The translations under genes were made by a program, and so were the position numbers. From Cephalotrichum gorgonifer (taxonomy: Eukaryota; Ascomycota; Sordariomycetes; Microascales; Microascaceae), in assembly GCA_900312665.1 (NCBI GenBank), contig ONZQ02000002.1, forward strand, positions 2,184,985 through 2,248,984: a stretch of DNA of 64,000 bases. Direction: 5' to 3'. Shown piece after piece: positions 22,247 through 33,060 of this stretch. How positions within the stretch are numbered: the first letter of the stretch is position 1; every line of letters begins with the position of its first letter. The notes beneath the pieces were generated by a model, which was not told the origin of the DNA, did not search any database, and worked only from the letters and a program-made list of their open reading frames with translations.

Positions 22247-24506
22247 GGTTGCGATTGTTGGAGAAGGAAGAGTCCCCCCTCCCTGTCTTCTTTTTTTTTT
22301 GGCCGGTTTACGTCAAGCGTATTGGCTCGTCGTGTAATTCCTTCTCTATATGAGTTGGGCGTTGTTCAATGTCGGACTTGGGGGCCGTGTTGGCCGGAGT
22401 GAGAACGGAAGCCGGGATCAGGAGACTCTGGACTTTAAAGACGAACGCCTGAAATAATATGAGATGAATTGAAAAGAGAAGGGACACTGGCGGATAAAAT
22501 CGGAATATGAAAGGAGAAAGTTTCAAAGAAGATTTCTTTCTCTTCTCTCTTTGGTCTCGGCCTTGATGGAGGATGACGACGACGAGTGTGTGAGTGTGGC
22601 TGAAGGGTTGTCGAATGAGGCGATGACATCACGGCTTAGTGGGGTTCGGGGTCGCTGTACAAGATGGCCATTGGCTGAACAGGCCCAGCTAGTGTCGGAC
22701 TATTACAATGTGGGCGCTGTCGTATCGAGGTACGAACGAGTACGCGGCACCTGCCAGGATAGGTGACATGCGGGGTGGCGAAGCGGAAGCGGAGCGGCCC
22801 CGCTTTCGTTGGCCTTGTGCCATGCATGGGCTATATTTAGGGGGTGTCTCAATTCAGCGCGTGTAAAATGGGGCTGATGGAATGGATCGGCGGGGTTTAA
22901 ATAGATGCTATCTGTCTGTCTTACTTTTGCTTTCGAGACAACGACTGTTGGTAATTGCGATTGAGGGTTTTCGGATTGCGGGGTGATTGATGAATTCAGG
23001 ACTCCGTCCATTTCCCTCCTTTCTTCCCTGTAGGCGTCCCGTTGACATATCGCCGTGGATGCTGGTGATATGTTCCCTCTTGTTCCCTCCGGGCTGTGTT
23101 AATCTGGACCTGGGCTACAGACGCGGGAGCGGGACCAAGCTATGTTCCTAGCCCATTAGTAGCGACGAAAAAAGCGGCAGGGTGAGGCTACTACAACATG
23201 GTGATGGCGATAGGGAGAGGCATCACAACACTGAAGCGTACCTAAGACTCCTAAAATTGCGCCGTAGTAGTCCATGGATAGAATATATTGTGTAATCCCA
23301 TTGGACAGGGGCTAAGACGCAGCCGTCCTCTAATACCTGTGATGAAGATGACTAGCTTGGTGCACATCCATCGGGGCAACTTGTAAACTCAGCATGAGAG
23401 TGTATCGTCATGATGGGAATCCTTAGCATGGGTTCATAACAGCGCCGGTGGGGAAAGTAATACTCATATTCCTTGTACTTTGCCCTGGTACAAGTGTGCA
23501 GATACGTCGAAGCCCCCACTACTGGATGAAGAGGCAGGTGCAGCTGGTCCACATATTAGTGAGATACACCCTAGGCCATCGAGAGGAAGGAGCATCTTGA
23601 GATTGGCAACATGCAGCCTGTTCGTGGAAGGAAGCATCATGATGGCCCCATCCTAACCCCTAGAATGTATGGCAGTTGATACAATCTGGCCACCAGCCCG
23701 GGTTTCTCTTTCCCAGATTCATGGGACAGGGGAGGAGATGTATGTCCACGTCTGCACCCGACTTCTGGAAGAGCTGTTCTCATCCATGAACATCTCATCC
23801 ATGTCCCCCAAACCATTCTTCTCCACTCTTCCAAACAATCATTCAAATCATTCTTGGATCTGATTCTATCAAGACACCAGTCTAATATACCACATCATCC
23901 GCGTCTGCCCCCCTTAATATAGGCCTTCGTCTTGTTGTCACCCCATTATCGTGAGCTAGGCCCCAAAGTCCCGTGTACACTAAAGTCCAGTGTAGGTGAT
24001 ATGGATTGAGCTAATGATCCATTATTCCTCACCTCTACTAGCATCACGTTTTGGCCGCCTGGAACTACGAGTAGCCACTCAGTAAGCGTCGTCGACACGA
24101 GGCACCAGATTGTCCCAGCTGCCCCACGGCCCATCGGAACCATTGACAAGGGCCACTCACAACCCTAGCCATTCTAGAGAGCACGTTGCAAAGAGAGAAA
24201 CGAAGCTCCCAAGCATATAAGTAAGCTCAATTCTTCAATATCCCCTTCTTTCCCATCCTTGGGGTGCTAGGGGCCTTGAACAACACTAACGCCATCCAAC
24301 AGGATCAAACCTGCTCCTCCAGACCACACATCGACTCCATATAGTCATTGAGGCAACTCGACAGACAACTCTACTTTCTAGGATTACTGAATCCATGGGC
24401 CGGACGTGCGCTTGGGCTGTTTCTGCGCCCGTCGGATATTTCTCTCGCTAATCATCCACACGATCTAACCGTCAGTCTCGCTACCGGTATTAGACTACCT
24501 GGAGAA
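22247..24506. other. Gene-free 2.3-kb intergenic region
   Basis: No gene is supported between the divergent MARVEL-protein and peroxidase starts. A pyrimidine-rich leader-like stretch lies at about 22255-22300 next to the minus-strand start. The upstream side of the peroxidase has ATATAAG near 24214-24220, a possible weak TATA element. Confidence 0.5.
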
Positions 24507-26417
24507 ATGCTGGGCATGACAATTTTGCTCCTTGGCCTGATCGGCCTGGCTTCCACGGCCGGTGCCGATCCCACCTGGCCCAGCGACATCGACGACCTCG
24601 AGGAGGTCATGTACCAGGTCTTCGGCTTCAGGGCAAGAGGATTCGCCGACACGGTCTCGCCATGTGACACTGAGGCATCCGGACCAGGTCGATTCAACTC
24701 GGCTGAGTTCCTTCGGACTGGATTCCACGACGTAGCCCCGGCTAATGTCTCCTCGGGCATTGGAGGGCTTGATGCTTCGCTTCAGTATGAGCTTGAAAAT
24801 GGCGAGAACGGGGGCTCGGCGTTCGAGACAACGCTGCGATTTATGTCGCCCTTTGTCAACAAAAAAACTAGCCTGGCCGACCTCATTGCCTTGGGTGTTT
24901 ATACGTCTGTCCGGTCCTGTGGGGGCCCTGCGATCCCTGTCCGGCACGGCAGAGTAGATGCCACCTCCATGGGCCCCCGCGGTGTCCCTCGGGTGCAGGA
25001 CTCCGTCTCGATCTTCAAGCAACAATTCCACCGAATGGGGTTCAGCGCCGCCGAAATGGTCCAGCTCGTCGCCTGCGGTCACACCATCGGTGGCGTTCAC
25101 AGCAGTACGAACCCGGACATTGTCCCGTTGGGTACCACCCCCCTGGACGTTCGCCCGCTCGATTCCACTCCAGCCGTGTTCGACAGAAAGATCGTGGCAG
25201 ATTATCTCGACGGCACCTCCGAAAATCCCTTGATCCGCGGGCCTGCTGTAGCGCTTAACCAACATTCCGACTTCAGGATCTTCAACTCGGATAGCAATCA
25301 GACCGTGTCGGCCATGGACGGCACGGCCGCCTTCCACCACATATGCAGGAACGTCTTGGGCCGCATGATTGACGTTATTCCCGCCCACGTGAGGCTCACG
25401 GCGCCCATTGAGCCTTACAACGTAAAGCCGATCAGTTTGCAGCTACTTCTTGATACGAAGGCCACCACGCTTCGGTGGACGGGGTAGATCCGCGTCCGCA
25501 CGACGCAGATTCCCCTCGAAGATATTTCGAGTCTTACAGTCACCTACCATAATCGGTTAGGACGGCCGGATTGTGGTGGACCGTGTTCTTTCACCGTCGG
25601 TCGCGAGGGCGTTGAGAACGGGACCGGGTTTGACGACACCTTTGCAGTAAGCTCCTCGACCCAAAACTTTCTTCCTACGCAACCTCTTCATATGCCGCTG
25701 GCTGACACTGTCTAGTTCTTTCCCATCAGCCGAGATATCCCTGCCTCGAGTGGCATCTCATCCTTTACAGTTTCCATCAACAAACGTAATGGCTCAAGTA
25801 TGTACTATGACAACAACGGGAAGTCCTACCCAATGCAAGACGGCATCGTCATCCAGAAACGCCAGTCATGCCTTCGTGAGAAGAAGGGCATTCTTAAACT
25901 CTCCGTGGCCGTGCGTAGCGATATCAAGGTGCGCCCCATCACGGCGTCCATCGCGTACAAGACCCCCCAGAAAGACTCGCCAGTCCCGCTCCTGAAGGAG
26001 ATGTACGTGGGGCTGTACGAGGGTAAATCACGGGGAAATTACACCTTATTTTCCGGCAAGATAGCCATCCCTGGAGGCCTGAGCTCCGAGTCGATGGTTG
26101 ATATCATAGGAGGCACCTACAAGGAGGGGTTTAGGCATGTTGATGAAGTGGGAGAAAGCTGCAGACTCTTTGATGGGCTGCGACCGCATCCGAGCGCGGT
26201 ACCCATTGGGACCTCCACAGCCTCTGGGGGCAATGCGAGCTCAACCGTGTCAGAGGTGGCCGCCTCACCTACCCGGGGTGAAATGGCCACCTCAGTTTCC
26301 GAGATCATCGTTTCCGATATCCCGGGCACCGCCTCGGGCATCTCATCCAATCGTCATTGGCGTCCTCGCGAGACGCTTTTGGCGGTTCATCAGCAGGTGG
26401 AGGATCAGGACGAGTAG
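24507..26417 (+). pseudogene. Secreted class II-type (AA2, hybrid B-like) haem peroxidase with in-frame TAG
   Basis: Locus for an ascomycete secreted haem peroxidase, interrupted by a TAG at 25485-25487 (codon 327). The ATG at 24507 is followed by a good signal peptide (MLGMTILLLGLIGLASTAGA). The distal haem site RTGFHDVAPANV carries the catalytic Arg and His. GGLDASLQYE follows, and ADLIALGVYTSVRSCGGP, then the proximal His in VACGHTIGGVHSS. Directly after the TAG the same frame continues with family-like sequence (IRVRTTQIPLEDISSLTV) to a donor at 25647. A 69-nt intron (25647-25715) then joins exon 25716-26417 in frame. Without the stop the protein would have 613 residues. No WSC domain is seen. 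Possible explanations are a pseudogene, a base error, an unrecognised intron (see findings) or readthrough. As written, the product ends at residue 326, keeping both haem histidines. Confidence 0.75.
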
Positions 26418-26720
26418 GTGTTGGGAGATGAAATAGGGGGTGAAATAGAGGGTAGAGAGGCTTCGTACATGGGATGGCGCATGACTTGATCATTGGGTAC
26501 CCAGTATTCTTTCTGCTTTACGCTTTAGAATCACACAATAGCGCTGCGAGCTTACAGGTAATCGGTAACATACTCAAACCACTAGCTGTGTAGCTGTCCA
26601 GCCTATGTTCTCGACCCTGACCAAGCCGGCCCGGGTCAAGTGTAAGCGGGGGCGTTTTAGTGAAGCCTAAGAGGTCTAGTCGCGAAAGCTGGATCACCAC
26701 AGTCCCGAGGCTTGACTAGC
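26418..26720. other. Intergenic between peroxidase locus and 5S rRNA gene
   Basis: About 300 bp with no gene seen; it must contain any upstream element of the 5S gene. Confidence 0.5.
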
Positions 26721-26839
26721 ACATACGACCATAGCTCGTGGAGAACTGAGGGTCCCGTCCGCTCCCCTATACATAAACCACGAAGCGCTAGACTAGTAGT
26801 TGGGTCGGTGACGACCAGCGAATCCCTGGTGTTGTATGT
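26721..26839 (+). rRNA. 5S ribosomal RNA gene (dispersed single copy)
   Basis: A 119-nt sequence with the full layout of an ascomycete 5S rRNA. It begins ACATACGACCATAG and ends GTTGTATGT; these ends pair over nine positions, including one G-U, to form helix I. GCTCGTGG pairs with CCACGAAGC (one bulged A) as helix II. The loop sequence TCCCGTCCGCTC and the internal control region GTAGTTGGGTCGGTGACGAC followed by CAGCGAATCCC are both intact. T-runs follow at once. Filamentous ascomycetes such as Neurospora carry 5S genes singly among protein genes rather than in the rDNA unit. All helices look preserved, so this is probably functional rather than a 5S pseudogene. Confidence 0.95.
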
Positions 26840-26842
26840 TTC

Positions 26843-26851
26843 TTTTCTTTT
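26843..26851 (+). terminator. RNA polymerase III T-run terminator of the 5S gene
   Basis: Two TTTT runs (26843-26846 and 26848-26851) lie 4-12 nt after the 5S 3' end, with a third run of five T at 26856-26860. This is typical Pol III termination sequence. Confidence 0.8.
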
Positions 26852-27094
26852 GCCCTTTTTATACTCTCTTCTCTTTTGTGTCCTGGACATGTGGGTGGTG
26901 GTGAGTGCTACGATGCACCAGCAAGTGAGTGTGTGGGACGCTGAGATATGCAAAACCATATAACTTCCTTTTCATGAACTCATGACAAACCTAATCTATA
27001 TATAATACACAGCTCCGATCCAAAAGGGCCGCTCCCCAGGAAACATCTAACTCAAAAAAAAAAGGGAGAAGAAGAGAGGGAGAGAGGAAGAGCA

Positions 27095-29716
27095 TCATAG
27101 TGGTGGCAGGTCCTCGCGGCAGATGGGACATTGGAGTCTAAAAACCATCCACCCCTCCAGGCACGTGGTGTGGAAGACGTGCCGGCACGGCGTGACCATG
27201 TACCCCCTGCTCCCCAGGACGGCCGCCACGCCGTCGCCCTTTGCGTCGTGGGCCCCGCGCGCGGGCAGGATGGGCAGCTCGAGGTTCTCGCGGCAGATGG
27301 CGCAGTCGACCGTCTTCGAGCCGGGGGTAGTACCGGCAGCAGTACCGGCGGCCGACGACGGGGCGACGTCGGCCTCCTCGGGCGTCAGCGCGAGGGGCAG
27401 CGCACCCGACTCGAGGGCGTCGAGGCGGAGGATGGGATGGTAGTCCCACGCGGGGGGCACCCATCCCTTCGGCACGCCGAAGCGGGGGCCCAGGACGTCC
27501 TGGGAGGTCAGGATCCACAGCTGTATCCAGACCCAGGCGGCGAGGGCGAGGAAGGCGGTGCGGTCGGGACGGACGAAGGCGACGTTGTCCTCCACGCAGT
27601 AGAAGTAGGCGACGGGCGCGAGGCGGAGGAGGGACTGGCCCACGACGAAGCGGCGCGAGAAGGCGCGCCGGCAGTTGCGCTGGGCGTTGCGGTAGATCTG
27701 GGGCGCCCACAGGGAGAGGTAGAAGGCCACCACGACGTTGACGAGGGCGGAGCGCGCGGGGGGGTACCAGGCCGTCGAGGCAACGAGGAGGAAGAAGAGG
27801 CACGAGTTCAGGAGCGCGACGCGGGATATGGCGGACGAGAACGTCGGGGCCGCCTCTGCGGAGCTCGGGCCGGCGGAGCCGCCGCCGCGGGTGACTTCTT
27901 CGATCTCGGCGTCGATGTCCTGGTCCGAGGGTATGATGATGGGCGGCGACGCGGGCCTGCTCGGCGTGCTGCTGGTGGGCGCAGAAGAGGGGGGACCGGA
28001 CGACGGCTGGGGCCGGGTCTGGGGCTGGGTCTGGGGGGGATTCCGGGCGGCCTCGCGTTCGCGCCTCCGTATCCACTCCTGCTGCTGGACGTCGAAGACC
28101 TGGTAGAGGAAGGTGCCGCCGACCAGGAGCGACGTGAAGGCGCAGAACATGAGGGTGAGGGCCTGCAGGGAGGACTCGGACGAGAGCACGAGGGCGGCCA
28201 TGAGTCCCATGACCAGGGCGTCGGCCATGAGCATCATGGCGCCGGTATAGAAGCTCACGCGGCCCATGGTGGAGGGCGTGCTCGTCTCGCGGATCTGCTG
28301 CTTGAGGAGGTAGATCTGGGCTGCGAAGATGAGGGCGTAGGTGAGGAGGCACGTGTTGAGCCTCGAGCGGAAAATCTCGGCCTTCATGCCCACGAGGTGG
28401 CGGCCGTCGACGGAGGGGTAGTCGGGCGGGCCCTTCGTCTCGAGGAAGAAGGCGCAGTCCGGGGAGTAGATGACGGCGGAGAGCTGCAGCTCCGGGACGC
28501 CGCGGATGGGGTTGCCGAAGGGGGACTTAAGCTCCTGCTCGATGTCGGAGATGACGCCAGCCATGGAGTCCGTCTCGGGGTCGAACGACCTCATGTCCAG
28601 CTCCTCCCTGTCGGGCGGGTAGACCTGGGCGTACATGATGTACTCGCAGTGGGGCGAGGGGCTGTAGATGTCGACGTCCTGGATGTCCGAGGTCCAGGGG
28701 ATCCTCGCGTCGAACGAGAGGTACCTGGCCCTCTCCTTTAGCTTAGTCGTGATCGTGTCGTTCAAGACCTTCTGCCCGGACTCGAAGAATTCTGGTCCGG
28801 GGCTGAGGTGGGGCAGGGCGAAGATGCCGTCGAACTTCTCGCTCGTGGTGGTCAGGAGGAGGGCGCCGTGCCGCCTCCAGTGGAGGCCGTGGAGCCTCAT
28901 GTCCCAGGTGCTCCCTGAGCCGTCGGCGTCCTCGATGGTGACCTCGGCGCGCGCCATGTTCGCGTCAAACTTTCCGGGGTCACCTCCATCCCCGTCTGGG
29001 CCGGCCCGGTCGTGGAGGCGCACCTTCATCCTGCCCTCCCTGCCCGTGACGTTCCGGGCCCACGGGGACCGCGCGCCCGTCCAGTCGATGTCTGGGGCGA
29101 CGGCGGTCAGGTTGTAGGATATGGCCTGGCGCGACACGGAGGCATCGTGGCGCGCCCAGGTCCCGTGGAGGTGGCCCGAGACGTTCTGCCACACCGGCTC
29201 CCCTTCCCCGAGTAACCAGCGGTCGTCGCCCTCGGCGGTGGGCGGTATCGCGGCGCGGCTGGTGGCCAGGCACCGCTCTCTGAAGGAGCCGAGGTCGTCC
29301 CACGCCAGTCCGTCCCCCTCTCGGAACCCCGTCAGGTTCAAGAAGCGGGGGCCGGCCGGTTCCTCGCCCTCCTGCTCGCCGTCCCCCTCCTTCTCCTCCT
29401 CCTTCCCCCCCTCCTTATTCGTACCGTCATCCCCTACGCTGCTGCCATCATGATCGCCGGTACTATCCCCGGCACCATCCGGAACCACGGGCGTGAAGTC
29501 CCCCCACTTGGTCGAGTTGAGGACGGAGAGCGCGGAGTGCTGGGCATCGAGGCGGTTGGCGGCAACCTCGCTGACGGAGAGGAGGGTGACCGGGTTGTCC
29601 GGGAAGAAGAAGAGCCAGCCGAGGATGATGAGTACGAGGGGGAGGGTGCGGGAGTATTCGCGGGGCGACGGGCGGGGCGTCGGGGGGATTCCGTCGGGGG
29701 AGGCTTCGACGGGCAT
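27095..29716 (-). CDS. dscA: Dsc E3 ubiquitin ligase complex subunit A (Tul1-like RING protein)
   Basis: Predicted 873-residue intronless gene for the RING E3 of the Golgi/endosomal Dsc complex. The complex ubiquitinates membrane proteins and, in Aspergillus and fission yeast, is needed to activate SREBP. A first hydrophobic segment (LPLVLIILGWLFFFPDNP) near residue 25 acts as signal or anchor. A long lumenal region (about 50-420) contains an acidic low-complexity insert at roughly 95-145 and several Asn-linked glycosylation sequons. Multiple membrane helices follow between about 430 and 760, broken by a Pro/Ser-rich loop. The C-terminus is a RING-H2 domain at about 805-867: CAIC, then CRHVFHTTC and CPIC (C3H2C3). 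The domain order is that of Tul1/DscA. It is divergent from HSBP1. Confidence 0.93.
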   Translation of the reverse strand: MPVEASPDGIPPTPRPSPREYSRTLPLVLIILGWLFFFPDNPVTLLSVSEVAANRLDAQHSALSVLNSTKWGDFTPVVPDGAGDSTGDHDGSSVGDDGTNKEGGKEEEKEGDGEQEGEEPAGPRFLNLTGFREGDGLAWDDLGSFRERCLATSRAAIPPTAEGDDRWLLGEGEPVWQNVSGHLHGTWARHDASVSRQAISYNLTAVAPDIDWTGARSPWARNVTGREGRMKVRLHDRAGPDGDGGDPGKFDANMARAEVTIEDADGSGSTWDMRLHGLHWRRHGALLLTTTSEKFDGIFALPHLSPGPEFFESGQKVLNDTITTKLKERARYLSFDARIPWTSDIQDVDIYSPSPHCEYIMYAQVYPPDREELDMRSFDPETDSMAGVISDIEQELKSPFGNPIRGVPELQLSAVIYSPDCAFFLETKGPPDYPSVDGRHLVGMKAEIFRSRLNTCLLTYALIFAAQIYLLKQQIRETSTPSTMGRVSFYTGAMMLMADALVMGLMAALVLSSESSLQALTLMFCAFTSLLVGGTFLYQVFDVQQQEWIRRREREAARNPPQTQPQTRPQPSSGPPSSAPTSSTPSRPASPPIIIPSDQDIDAEIEEVTRGGGSAGPSSAEAAPTFSSAISRVALLNSCLFFLLVASTAWYPPARSALVNVVVAFYLSLWAPQIYRNAQRNCRRAFSRRFVVGQSLLRLAPVAYFYCVEDNVAFVRPDRTAFLALAAWVWIQLWILTSQDVLGPRFGVPKGWVPPAWDYHPILRLDALESGALPLALTPEEADVAPSSAAGTAAGTTPGSKTVDCAICRENLELPILPARGAHDAKGDGVAAVLGSRGYMVTPCRHVFHTTCLEGWMVFRLQCPICREDLPPL

Positions 29717-30331
29717 TGTGCCTTGGCGGCGGCGGGTGGCTGCTTTATGTGTGCATCACCGGGGCCGTGTCGGGGGTTGCTGCGAGAGGGTGACGGCAGC
29801 GATGAGAATTCTGGGAAGGCGCCAAGGGTTTCGGGGGTTTCGTGGGTGAATCGGGGTGTTCGGAGTAGGAATAATACGACGGCTGAGGTTTTGAGGTTGC
29901 AGATGAACTATGGGAGACGTAGATGGATTGTTGGAGCTTCCATGGAGATGGAGGTAGCATGGTGTCAGGCGCTGACGTATGTCAGCCTTCTGGCGGCCCG
30001 GCCAGCCAACCTGTCCCCCGGGTGGCACGGACATGGTCCACTGCCCGGTTAACCTCCCGAACCGCCTGTACTTGTACCTATGTATTATGAACCACACCCA
30101 AACAGCCCCGCAACAACTCCTGCAGCTCCAAGAGCTATCTCCAAGAGACAACACCTCTCCGGCATCCAATTTCAAAGACACGCCTCAACACACACACCCC
30201 GTAATCTCTCATTCTCAAACCATCAAGAGAGCGCATCGCCTAAAATAAACAGGCCGGGTCCACCTCTCCCTTACTCCTCCCGCCGGCCTATAGAACTTGA
30301 AGCCCCCGCAAATCCACCTCCATCTCAAACC
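29717..30331. promoter_or_regulatory. Bidirectional promoter region, dscA / HSBP1
   Basis: 615 bp between two divergent starts. No clear TATA box is seen. The side next to HSBP1 is rich in CAC and CCT stretches. Confidence 0.4.
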
Positions 30332-30856
30332 ATGGCTTCCAACACGACCAACACCGACAAGCCAGACGTGAGTACTCATAAACGCAGCCCACTCCCCACT
30401 CCAATTCTCATTCCCGTCCCCAACGGAGCGTCGCGCATTGCACCTGTCCCACACTACCTCAGCTGCAAGCAAGCACACTTGAAGCACCTCCCACTGTCTC
30501 ACTTTCCATTCTCTACCCCCTTATACCCCCTCGCAGTTTAGTGTAAACCGACCGAGAGCTAACAGTGGGGGGACACAGCAGCAGCGCCCCGAGGACTCCC
30601 GCGCGGAACTCAACGCGGCCGTCGAGGACCTCCTCAACTCGCTCTCTAACAAGTTCGCCGGTGTCTCCAGTGAGATCTTCGCAAAGAGTATGTCTCATCC
30701 CTCCCTTCTTCCTCACCCCCCGCGCGTGGCATTATGAGGATGCCACATTACTTATACACGTACCCAGTGGACGAGATGTCCCGTAGGCTGGATGGCCTCG
30801 AGGCCGAGCTGCGCGCCGCGAGAGACAACAACAAGGATGGGGGCTCGAAGCAGTGA
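30332..30856 (+). CDS. HSBP1: Heat shock factor binding protein 1 homologue
   Basis: Predicted 77-residue coiled-coil protein; in animals HSBP1 binds and down-regulates trimeric heat shock factor. Exons: 30332-30367, 30579-30687 and 30768-30856; the Met codon A|TG is split at the second junction, giving EIFAKMDEMSRRLDGLE. The conserved core AAVEDLLNSLSNKFAGVSSE and the following heptads identify the family. The first exon carries only 12 residues (MASNTTNTDKPD), and the open frame there runs on into intron sequence, so the gene is easily missed. The product is hydrophilic, with hydrophobic residues spaced for a trimeric coiled coil. Confidence 0.9.
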
Positions 30857-31278
30857 GGCAGGACCTAGAGGGAAGTAGGGGGGGGGGGGGTTGGAGAACT
30901 AGCTCTACATTCGCGGTAATCGGAAAAGGAGGATCGGGGATTAGTTGGTCTCAAGTGCTGAAGAGCTGTTCTGTCTAGTGATCAACCTGGGCACCCCGTC
31001 GGGAAGAATGTATGTATCATGTATCGTGTCCACGGCCCGTCACAAGGTTCCCGGAGCGTTTCCACCTGCAGAGATAACTGCCTCGCTCTACGTTTTATAT
31101 ATACCCGCGCCTGGTGTGACGCCTCCTCACCGGGCTTCATATCCCAAGATTCATAGTCTCTCCGTTTTACAAGGAATCATTGATCTCCGCGACAATATAG
31201 CGAAACCAGTTGCTATCGTATTGTACATCCAAGATCCCCATCCATCCCCAAACATGATATTCTCACCAGCCTCTCCGC
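30857..31278. other. Intergenic, convergent 3' flanks
   Basis: 422 bp between HSBP1 and the PDI gene. It contains a short G-run at about 30880-30890; no other feature is recognised. Confidence 0.5.
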
Positions 31279-32506
31279 TTAAAGCTCATCCTTGGCCTCC
31301 TCCTCGGGCTTCACAAACTTGCGCAGGACGTTAAGCTTGCGCTGGATCTCGTCGCTCTTCGACCTCGCCAGGCCGCCCTTCTCCAGGACCCTTCCGAGCC
31401 TGGCCGTCTCCTTCTCGACGTACTCGGCGTTCGCCGCGAGCTTCTCGAACACGCGGAGGTAGTACGCCGACGCCGCCTTCTCGGCCTCGGTCTCCAGCTC
31501 GCCCGCGACGCGCGCCGCCTCGGCAGCGGAGTCGGCGAGCGTCTCGGCGCCGCCGGCGACGAACGAGGCCACGACCTCGTCGAGCTTCTCGACGGTGCCC
31601 GCGACGTCGTCGAGCACGCCGCCCGCGAGCCTGTGGGTGCCGGCCTGGCGGTTGATGAACCTCGCGAGCTCGATCTCGGCGCGGCCGCCCTGGTAGACCT
31701 CACCCTCGGCCGAGGACGCGGGGTACCACTTTATGGTCGGGAAGCCGGTGACGCCCTCCTCGGCGCAGGCGGGCTTGTTGGGCTCGGCGTCGCAGTCGAC
31801 CTTGGCAATCAGGATGTTCTCCTCCGGCTCGAAGGACTCGGCGAGGGACTCCCAGGTGGGGGCGAGGTTCTTGCAGTCTAGATGAAAGAAGCAGTTATTA
31901 ACACGATGAAGGCCAAGAGGAGGAAAAGAGAGGGGGGGGCACGGGGGGTTGCAGGGTCGGATACGGGGGGGAGGGGAGAGGGAGGGCAGACGTACGGCCA
32001 CACCAGGGAGCGGTGTACGCGACAAACACATTCTTCTCCTTCCCAATAACGTCCTTGAGCGAGGGCCCGCTCAGCGTCTGCACCTTAGGCGGCGCCGCCC
32101 ACTTCGTCTTCGGCTTGACGCCCGTCTTCTCCGTGATGAACTTGGACAGGCTCTCGAGGTCCCTCCCGCCGCTGTACTCCTGCGGCGTCTCGCTCACGCC
32201 GTCGAAGAACTTGAGCGTCGGGTACCCCTGCACACCGTACCTCTTCCCCAGCGACTTCTCCGCGTCGGCGTCGACCTTTGCGATCTGCACGCCGTCCGAG
32301 TGCTCGAAAGCGAGCGCCAGCTCCTCGTAGATGGGCGCCAGGTTCTTGCAGTGCCCGCACCACGGCGCGAAGAACTCGACGAGAGTCGGCTTGCCGCTCT
32401 CGTGCACGAGCTTGTCGAAGTTCTTGGGGATGAGGTCGAGGACGGCAGACTTGGCGGCCGCGGCGGCGACGAGCGCCGAGAGCGCGAAGGTCTTGAGGAG
32501 GACCAT
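31279..32506 (-). CDS. tigA: ER protein disulfide isomerase, two thioredoxin domains plus ERp29c (ERp38/TigA type)
   Basis: Predicted 369-residue ER lumenal oxidoreductase that forms and rearranges disulfides in secretory proteins. Exons (minus): 32506-31996 and 31877-31279. The intron falls inside the second active site, and splicing C|AC restores APWCGHCKNLAP. A signal peptide (MVLLKTFALSALVAAAAA) precedes thioredoxin domain a with FFAPWCGHCKNLAP at about residue 50. Domain a' carries the second CGHC near residue 170. The C-terminal 125 residues are an all-helical Ala/Glu-rich ERp29c-like domain. The protein ends in the ER-retention signal KDEL. This layout is that of fungal ERp38/TigA. Confidence 0.95.
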
Positions 32507-33048
32507 GGCGGACTTACAATTGGCGTCTATCCGGGTTTCTTGTTTTGGTGATGCGGACAGGGAGGGATGATTTCACGTTTTTTGGGCCGTGGATGGGAAT
32601 TCGACGTAGTGGGAGCTCTGATGAAGCTCTCTGGGTTGGATTTCTAATACGTGAGGCCGGAGCAAAAGCTAATGTTGGCCTTTCCAAGCTGTGGTGGATC
32701 TCGCCGGCAAATCAGAGCAAGCGCCACATTTCGCCCCTGTGGCTGCTTCAATGTCCACTCAGGGTCGAGTGGCGCACGCTCAGCGACCCTTATCTCCTGC
32801 CATTCACATATGCATATAATCTATAATCCATATAAGCATAGCCACAGCGGTGGCGACGAGTGAAGCGCCCTAGGTGCTTTGGCTGAGTACTCATAATCCA
32901 CAATGCTCAATTCATTGTTCCAGCCGCATGAGGTCATCTGCCAGAGTGCCAACATGTCTATGCGCCAGCGTCGTGTGGTAGATTTATTCACGAAATAGTA
33001 AATTGGTTCCTGTTATATCCACTTTGCAAGGCCAGACTGGCTAATTGG

Positions 33049-33060
33049 ACTCGTACGAGT
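33049..33060. repeat. 12-bp perfect palindrome ACTCGTACGAGT
   Basis: A perfect palindrome built from two inverted copies of ACTCGT, one of several such motifs between 33 and 49 kb. Confidence 0.9.

Noticed and set aside
25485..25508. Very short intron GTAGAT...CGCAG right at the peroxidase TAG
   Set aside because: It would be about 25 nt, below fungal minimum intron size, and would break the frame.
26712..26963. Plus-strand open frame over the 5S region
   Set aside because: The bases are explained by a complete 5S rRNA gene; the frame has no protein features.
27131..28741. Long plus-strand open frame (536 codons) opposite dscA
   Set aside because: It is antisense to a clearly conserved RING/TM protein; GC-rich third positions in the true gene produce long low-complexity frames on the other strand.
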